Shown one piece after another: positions 59,273 to 64,000 of a DNA stretch of 64,000 bases. Below the pieces are notes generated by a model. The model was not told the DNA's origin and did no database searches. It saw only the letters and a list, made by a program, of their open reading frames with translations. The stretch is from Gemmatimonadaceae bacterium (GTDB lineage: Bacteria > Gemmatimonadota > Gemmatimonadetes > Gemmatimonadales > Gemmatimonadaceae), in contig DASXUN010000020.1 of assembly GCA_036504815.1 (NCBI GenBank), positions 1 to 64,000 of the forward strand, read 5' to 3'. The position numbers and the translations under genes were made by a program. Each line of letters opens with the position of its first letter. The first letter of the stretch is position 1.

Positions 59273-59800
59273 TCACCCGTCGGCGTGCTTGTCGGTGTGC
59301 CGCGCCGCCACGTGGTGTGGCTTGCGGCGCTTGGGCTTGCGGGCGGCGAGGATCGTTCCGCGGCAATGCTTCGTCCCGCAGAAACAGGCGTAGCGCGCCT
59401 CGTCCGCCGCCGTCTCGGTGCCGTCGCGCTCGTAGGCGTAGTCGTAGAAGAGCTCGGCGCCCTTGGAGATGGGACGGATCGCACAGATGAACACCCGGCC
59501 GCGCGTGATGACGGCCTCGCAGTTCGGCGTGCACGAGTGGTTGATGAAACGGGCATCGTTGCCGCCCACCGACGCATCGATCACCGTCTGCCGCGACACC
59601 GAGAACAGGAAGGTGTGGTGCCGTGTCATCGTCGCGTCGTCGTAGCGCGCGTCGGCAACGGCGTGCGAGATGCGCTCCCCCAGATACTCGATGACGCGCT
59701 CGCCCTTCTTTATGTCGCGGGTGGCGAAGGCGCCGCGCCCGGCGATGGCGGAGCGGCGGATCTTGAACGGGACGGCGTCGGGCTGCGAACGAGGCGGCAT
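59273..59800 (-). CDS. SET-domain protein (putative lysine methyltransferase)
   Basis: A 175-residue stand-alone SET domain. RSAIAGRGAFATRDIKKGERV is the SAM-binding opening (GxG), INHSCTPNCEA the NHxC/SxPN active-site motif, ELFYDYAY the ExxxDY motif, and CFCGTKHCRG a post-SET Cys cluster that usually binds zinc. A C-terminal Lys/Arg/His-rich tail may bind nucleic acid. SET proteins methylate lysines with SAM; bacterial substrates are mostly unknown. No signal peptide, so cytoplasmic. Confidence 0.92.
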   Translation of the reverse strand: MPPRSQPDAVPFKIRRSAIAGRGAFATRDIKKGERVIEYLGERISHAVADARYDDATMTRHHTFLFSVSRQTVIDASVGGNDARFINHSCTPNCEAVITRGRVFICAIRPISKGAELFYDYAYERDGTETAADEARYACFCGTKHCRGTILAARKPKRRKPHHVAARHTDKHADG

Positions 59801-59901
59801 GGAGTGGGGGCGGAAGGATGGTGCAAGCTAATCGCCCGCAAAGACTGGACCAACGAGGGCACAGGCTGGCGTGAGCCGCCGGCTTCGTGCATCGTGCTCC
59901 C

Positions 59902-61272
59902 ATGCCTCAATCCAGCGTGAATCCCGCCACCGGCGACATCCTCGCCGCGATTGCCGACCATACTGACGCCGACGTCGAACGCCTCGTGGCGCGCGCGGCG
60001 GCCGCCGCCCGCAACTGGCGCGCCACCTCGCACGCCGAGCGGTCGGCGATGCTGCGCCGCCTCGCCGACCTGCTCGACGGCGAACGCGAGGCGCTGGCGC
60101 GCCTCGCGACGCTCGAGATGGGAAAGCCCATCGTCGCCTCGCGCCAGGAAGTGGCCAAGTGCGCCCTCCTCTGCCGCTACTACGCCGACGAGGCGCCGGC
60201 GATGCTCGCGCCCGAGCGCGTGCGCCGCGACGGCGTGGAGGACGGCGCCGTGCACTTCCTCCCGCTTGGCGTGCTGCTCGCCATCATGCCGTGGAATTTC
60301 CCCTACTGGCAGGCCATCCGCGCCGCGGCGCCCGCGCTCGCCGCCGGCAACGTGGTGATGCTCAAGCACGCGTCGAACGTGCCGCAGTGCGCGCTGGCCA
60401 TTGAACGGTTGTGTGTGGCGGCGGGCGCCCGCGACGGCGCCTTCACGACCCTGCTGATCAACGGCGCGCGCGCCGGCGCGTTGATCGACGATCCCCGCAT
60501 CGCGGCCGTGACGCTCACCGGTTCCGAAGCCGCCGGACGCGATGTGGGTGCGCGCGCCGGCCGAGCCGTGAAACCGTGCGTGCTCGAACTCGGCGGGAGC
60601 GACCCGTTCGTCGTGCTGCCCAGTGCCGACCTGGCCGCGGCGGCCGAAACCGCCGCGCGCGCCCGCTGCATCAACAATGGCCAGTCGTGCATCGCGGCCA
60701 AGCGCTTCATCGTCCACACCGACATCTTCGACGCGTTCGCCGAACGGTTCGTCGCCGCGATGCGGGCGCTGGCGATGGGCGATCCGCTGCTCGACGGCAC
60801 CGAGATGGGTCCGCTCGCCACGGCGTCCATCCGCGCCGAGGTGGTCGATCAGGTGCGACGCACCGTTGCCGCCGGCGCGCGCGTCCTCTGCGGCGGCGAG
60901 GTGCCCTCGGGTCAGGGGCACTTCTACCCGCCCACCGTGCTCGCCGACGTGCCGCTCGACTCCGCCGCGGCGCGCGAGGAAGTGTTCGGCCCGGTCGCGC
61001 CGCTCTTCCGGGTCGCCAGCGCCGATGACGCGCTGGCGCTGGCCAACGACTCGGCCTTCGGGCTGGGCGCGTCGGTCTGGACGCGCGATCCCGCCGAGGC
61101 GCGTCGCTTCGCCGCGGGTATCGAGGCCGGATCGGTCTTCATCAACGCGATGGTGGCCAGCGATCCGCGTTTCCCGTTCGGCGGCGTCAAGGCGAGCGGC
61201 GTCGGGCGCGAACTGGCCCGCGAGGGGTTGCGCGCCTTCGTGAACGTGAAGACGGTGCGCGGCGCGCCCTAG
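59902..61272 (+). CDS. NAD(P)+-dependent aldehyde dehydrogenase (succinate-semialdehyde dehydrogenase-like)
   Basis: A 456-residue ALDH. IMPWNFPYWQAIR binds the cofactor, TLTGSEAAGRDVGARAGRA is the Rossmann Gly motif, LELGGSDPFVVL carries the catalytic Glu, and NNGQSCIAAKRFIV holds the catalytic Cys. The EVFGPVAPLF and FPFGGVKASGVGREL motifs close it. The 456-residue length and the GQSCIAAKRF motif resemble the short GabD2/Sad-type succinate-semialdehyde dehydrogenases. Cytoplasmic. Start ATG 59902; upstream frame open only 15 bases. Confidence 0.93.
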   Translation: MPQSSVNPATGDILAAIADHTDADVERLVARAAAAARNWRATSHAERSAMLRRLADLLDGEREALARLATLEMGKPIVASRQEVAKCALLCRYYADEAPAMLAPERVRRDGVEDGAVHFLPLGVLLAIMPWNFPYWQAIRAAAPALAAGNVVMLKHASNVPQCALAIERLCVAAGARDGAFTTLLINGARAGALIDDPRIAAVTLTGSEAAGRDVGARAGRAVKPCVLELGGSDPFVVLPSADLAAAAETAARARCINNGQSCIAAKRFIVHTDIFDAFAERFVAAMRALAMGDPLLDGTEMGPLATASIRAEVVDQVRRTVAAGARVLCGGEVPSGQGHFYPPTVLADVPLDSAAAREEVFGPVAPLFRVASADDALALANDSAFGLGASVWTRDPAEARRFAAGIEAGSVFINAMVASDPRFPFGGVKASGVGRELAREGLRAFVNVKTVRGAP

Positions 61273-61285
61273 CGCCGCCGCGCGC

Positions 61286-63046
61286 CTACCGCGGCCGCAG
61301 GAAGAAGCGCCGCGTCGCCTTCCACCAGCGCGACCAGCGCGTGGCGCGCCGTTCCTGCCGCGCCAGCTCGCGCGTGAGGGCGCGCCACTCCCTCCGCATT
61401 TCCGACGCGTCGCGGAAGCGGCGCTCGGGCTCGGGCGAGAGCGCCGTCGCCAGCCAATCCGCGAGTTCCCGTGGAAAGGCGCTCAGGTCAACCTTGCCGG
61501 CCAGCTGCTGTGCGAGAATGGCGCGCGCGTCGCCGCCGCCGAACGGCAGCTTGCCAGTGAGCGCAAAGACCACGATGCCCGCCACCGCGAACAAATCGGC
61601 CGCCACGCCCTGCGCCTCGCCCAGCAGCTGCTCGGGCGCGGCGAAGGCCGGCGTCCCCGACGCGCCCATCTTGTCGTCGCCGAGGGCGTTGGCGATGCCG
61701 AAATCCGACAGCCGCCACCGGCGGTAGCGATCGATGAGGATGTTCTCGGGCTTGATGTCGCGATGGATGATGCCGTTGGCGTGGGCCTGGCCCAGTCCGT
61801 CGAGGATGGCGTCCACCTGCGGCGCGATCTCCTGCAGCCCGCGCGGTCCCTGGCGTGCCACCAGGTCGGCCACCGAGCCTTCCTCCTGCACTTCCATGAT
61901 GTACCACGACACATCGCCCTTCGAGTCCCACGCATAGATGGGCACGATGGCCGGATGCTTGAGCTGCGCCGCCAGCCGCGCCTCGCGGCGGAAGCGCGCG
62001 ACCGCGTCCTCGTTTCGCGCGATGTTGGGGTGGAGCATCTTGAGCGCGACTTCGCGCTCGAGCGACAGGTCGCGCACGCGCCACACCGAACCGAACTGGC
62101 CCGTGCCGAGCGACGCGAGCACTTCATAGTCGTCGCCCGTCGCCCAGCGCAGGCGGTCTTCCTCCGACACGGCCCGGTATTCGCCCGACGACTGGTCCAC
62201 TCCGACGAGCAAGGGCGTGCCCGTTCCCGAGATGCGCTCGATCTGCCGCAGCAGCGCGGCGAGGTTGAAGAACCGGTCGCCCGGCTCGGGCGCGAGCGAG
62301 CGGTCAATCAACTCGGCCACGCTGGCCGGCACGTCGGGACGCACGAAGCGAATCGGCGGCACGCCATCGCGCGGCGGCAGTTCCCCCGTGAGAATCGCGA
62401 AGCAGACCGCGCCCAGCTGCCACTGGTCGCTGGCCGGCGTCGGGCGCCAAGGCCCGCTGGCGAGTTCCTGCGGCAGCGGGACCCAGCGGGCATCAGGGCG
62501 CAGGCCGGCCGGCGTCTCCTCGGGAGTCACGGCCCACTGCCAACCCAGCAGGTAGAGCCGCCCCGCCGGCGTCGTGTAGATATTGTCGGGCGACACGGCC
62601 CCGTGCGGCGTGCCCGAGTCGTGCAGGTACGCGAGCGCCGAGCCCACGCCGCGCAGCACGCGCAGCATGTACGGCACCGTCTCCGTGCCAATGCGCCGCA
62701 GCCGGGCGCCCACCGTCTCGCCCGCCACCCAGCGGCGCAGATAGCCCGGACCGCGGCGGCTCTCACGATACCGGCGCCAGAAATGGTATGCCGTCGGGAT
62801 GTTCGGGTGATTGCGATGCGCGAGCTGCCGCGCCTCCGCGAACAGCCAGCTCTCGTGCGCGGGATCGGGCGCCGTCACGAGCGCGAGCGGCCGGTCGAAG
62901 GCGTCGATCACCTGCATCGCGTGCCGGTACGGCGTGGCCACCCCTTCGTCGCCCCAGCGCCAGCCGGGCGGCAGCTCCCAGCGATCGAGGTGCAGCGGGA
63001 TGTCCTTGGATCGCTTCTGCGGCGGCGTGGAGGCGAAGACGTTCAT
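61286..63046 (-). CDS. Tandem Ser/Thr kinase: N-terminal pseudokinase plus C-terminal active kinase
   Basis: A 586-residue protein from the ATG at 63046. The first kinase-like domain (about 15-255) reads HGAVSPDN at the catalytic loop instead of HRDxKxxN and LGWQWA instead of DFG, so it is probably inactive. The second (about 308-565) is complete: LGTGQFGSVWRVRD, ALKML (Lys), HRDIKPENIL, DFGIAN and a GTPAFAAPEQL activation segment. A basic tail with WSRWWKATRRFFLRPR may touch the membrane. The upstream start at 63118 would overlap the histidine kinase gene by 56 bases; 63046 leaves a 16-base gap. Likely one operon with that gene. Confidence 0.85.
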   Translation of the reverse strand: MNVFASTPPQKRSKDIPLHLDRWELPPGWRWGDEGVATPYRHAMQVIDAFDRPLALVTAPDPAHESWLFAEARQLAHRNHPNIPTAYHFWRRYRESRRGPGYLRRWVAGETVGARLRRIGTETVPYMLRVLRGVGSALAYLHDSGTPHGAVSPDNIYTTPAGRLYLLGWQWAVTPEETPAGLRPDARWVPLPQELASGPWRPTPASDQWQLGAVCFAILTGELPPRDGVPPIRFVRPDVPASVAELIDRSLAPEPGDRFFNLAALLRQIERISGTGTPLLVGVDQSSGEYRAVSEEDRLRWATGDDYEVLASLGTGQFGSVWRVRDLSLEREVALKMLHPNIARNEDAVARFRREARLAAQLKHPAIVPIYAWDSKGDVSWYIMEVQEEGSVADLVARQGPRGLQEIAPQVDAILDGLGQAHANGIIHRDIKPENILIDRYRRWRLSDFGIANALGDDKMGASGTPAFAAPEQLLGEAQGVAADLFAVAGIVVFALTGKLPFGGGDARAILAQQLAGKVDLSAFPRELADWLATALSPEPERRFRDASEMRREWRALTRELARQERRATRWSRWWKATRRFFLRPR

Positions 63047-63062
63047 GGCTTCGTGAAATGTG

Positions 63063-64000
63063 TCAGACCGCACTACGCCCGACCAGCCGAATGGTGACGA
63101 CGGTTCCTTCGCCGGCACCGCTGGCCACGTCGATCCCCCCGCCCCACCCTTCGATCAGCCGCCGGCTGATGGCGAGGCCCAGCCCGCTTCCGCTGGTGCG
63201 CGTCGAGAAGTGCGGCTCGAAGATCCGCGGCAGCACATCCGCCGCAATGCCGTGCCCGTCGTCGCGCACCACGATGCGCACGGCACTCTCGCCCTTGCCC
63301 AGCGAGACGCGCACCTGGCGCGCCCCCGCGTGACGCGCATTCTCGAGCACATTGAGCAGCGCCTCGCGCAGCTCGGGCTCGCGCGCGAACGCCATGACCG
63401 AGCTGGCTGCCCCGTCCATGTGCCATTCGACGCCGCCAACGCCGAGCTGTTCCAGTCGCACCACATCGGCCACGATGGCGGCCACGTCCACGGCATCCGG
63501 CGGCGCCTGCTCTTCGGGAAGCATCCCGTAGCGGCTGAACGCACGGGCGATCTCATCGAGCCGGTCGATCTCGGCGAGTATCCGCTCGACGTTGTCGTCG
63601 AGCACTTCGTCAAAATCCACCCGCGCGTCGCGCCGTGCGCGCCGCAGATGCTGCATGCCGAGCCGCATCGGCGTCAGCGGGTTCTTGATCTCGTGCGCCA
63701 CCTGGCGCGCCATCTCGCCCCAGGCGAGGACGCGCTGCGCGCGCGCCAGTTCGCTGAGGTCGTCGAGCGTGATCACCGCGCCGCGCGCGCCGCGCAGCAG
63801 GCGCGTCAGGCGCACGTGCAGCTGCACGCCGCCGTGGCGTTCGATGTCGAATTCCTCCTGCTCCGCGACGCCGGAGAGGAACCGATGCAGGCGCTCGGCA
63901 AGCGGCGTTTCGAGCACGTCGCTCGCGACCACGCCCGGCATCGCCCCCGCGTGCAGCAGCGCCACCGCGCGCGGATTGATGAGCGAGATGCGCCCCTCCG
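63063..64000 (-). CDS. NtrY/PAS-type sensor histidine kinase, C-terminal part (5' end beyond window)
   Basis: The frame is open at the right edge. PAS-like sequence (EGRISLINPRAVALL... VVASDVLETPL, HGGVQLHVRLTRLL) leads to HisKA with MARQVAHEIKNPLTPMRLGM (His in the H box), then the N box (ALLNVLENARHAG), G1 DDGHGIA, F box and G2 GSGLGLAISRRLIEGWGG. The HEIKNPLTPMRLG variant is typical of NtrY-like kinases that act with NtrX-type regulators. The sensor part and membrane segments are outside the window. It immediately precedes the tandem kinase gene. Confidence 0.88.
   Translation of the reverse strand, partial: EGRISLINPRAVALLHAGAMPGVVASDVLETPLAERLHRFLSGVAEQEEFDIERHGGVQLHVRLTRLLRGARGAVITLDDLSELARAQRVLAWGEMARQVAHEIKNPLTPMRLGMQHLRRARRDARVDFDEVLDDNVERILAEIDRLDEIARAFSRYGMLPEEQAPPDAVDVAAIVADVVRLEQLGVGGVEWHMDGAASSVMAFAREPELREALLNVLENARHAGARQVRVSLGKGESAVRIVVRDDGHGIAADVLPRIFEPHFSTRTSGSGLGLAISRRLIEGWGGGIDVASGAGEGTVVTIRLVGRSAV

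Overview
The window looks like chromosomal DNA of a high-GC, Gram-negative, heterotrophic bacterium. I favour Gemmatimonadota: there are three very large secreted sortilin/VPS10-type beta-propeller proteins, a DUF5916 outer-membrane protein, TonB-receptor-like proteins with signal peptides, several secreted serine hydrolases, and a HybA/NrfD/multihaem cytochrome operon. This assignment rests on gene content alone. No rRNA, tRNA or CRISPR array was recognised.

1-4.5 kb is an accessory island. It opens with the 3' end of an IS3-family transposase that cuts into a HEPN-domain gene. Four further genes follow (AIPR-type abortive-infection protein, serine hydrolase, unknown, VOC protein), each ending at an attC-like inverted repeat. 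The 7-base boxes at the two ends of each cassette are complementary, as expected of integron gene cassettes. No integron integrase lies in the window.

4.5-24.5 kb holds small enzymes and regulators: VOC/PhnB, SnoaL, beta-lactamase-fold, ArsR with an AHSA1 partner, a five-gene operon ending in a gene broken by an in-frame TGA, membrane AraC, GNAT, DUF1801, DUF4242, an ICMT-like methyltransferase, and PadR with a membrane protein. It ends with a Tat-exported molybdenum hydroxylase operon resembling periplasmic PaoABC, then a CigR/RcnB-like protein and a cyclophilin lipoprotein. Three gene remnants lie here.

24.5-31.7 kb (minus strand) is one operon: HybA-like Fe-S protein, NrfD/HybB quinone-interacting membrane protein, 13-CXXCH cytochrome, a sensor kinase with haem motifs in its periplasmic part, and two response regulators carrying GcvH-like lipoyl domains. 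It looks like a respiratory module with its own redox-sensing system.

32-49.4 kb holds a renal-dipeptidase-type M19 peptidase, a D-threonine-aldolase-type PLP enzyme, an E2-like acyltransferase lacking the usual catalytic His, a GH97 glycosidase, three paralogous sortilin-like proteins and a second D-threonine-aldolase-type enzyme. Two odd non-coding repeats are here: an inverted array of a GTACCGTGCCC-type unit, and a 181-bp long palindrome.

49.7-55.8 kb holds a regulator divergent from a secreted 8-cysteine peptide with its own promoter and terminator. Downstream are a CPGC thiol oxidoreductase, a small secreted protein and a 1229-residue outer-membrane receptor-like protein with a helical C-terminal extension. 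This is my leading candidate for an undescribed system.

55.8-64 kb holds a DUF5916 protein, a KirBac potassium channel, a SET-domain protein, an aldehyde dehydrogenase, a tandem pseudokinase-kinase and the 3' part of an NtrY/PAS-type histidine kinase.
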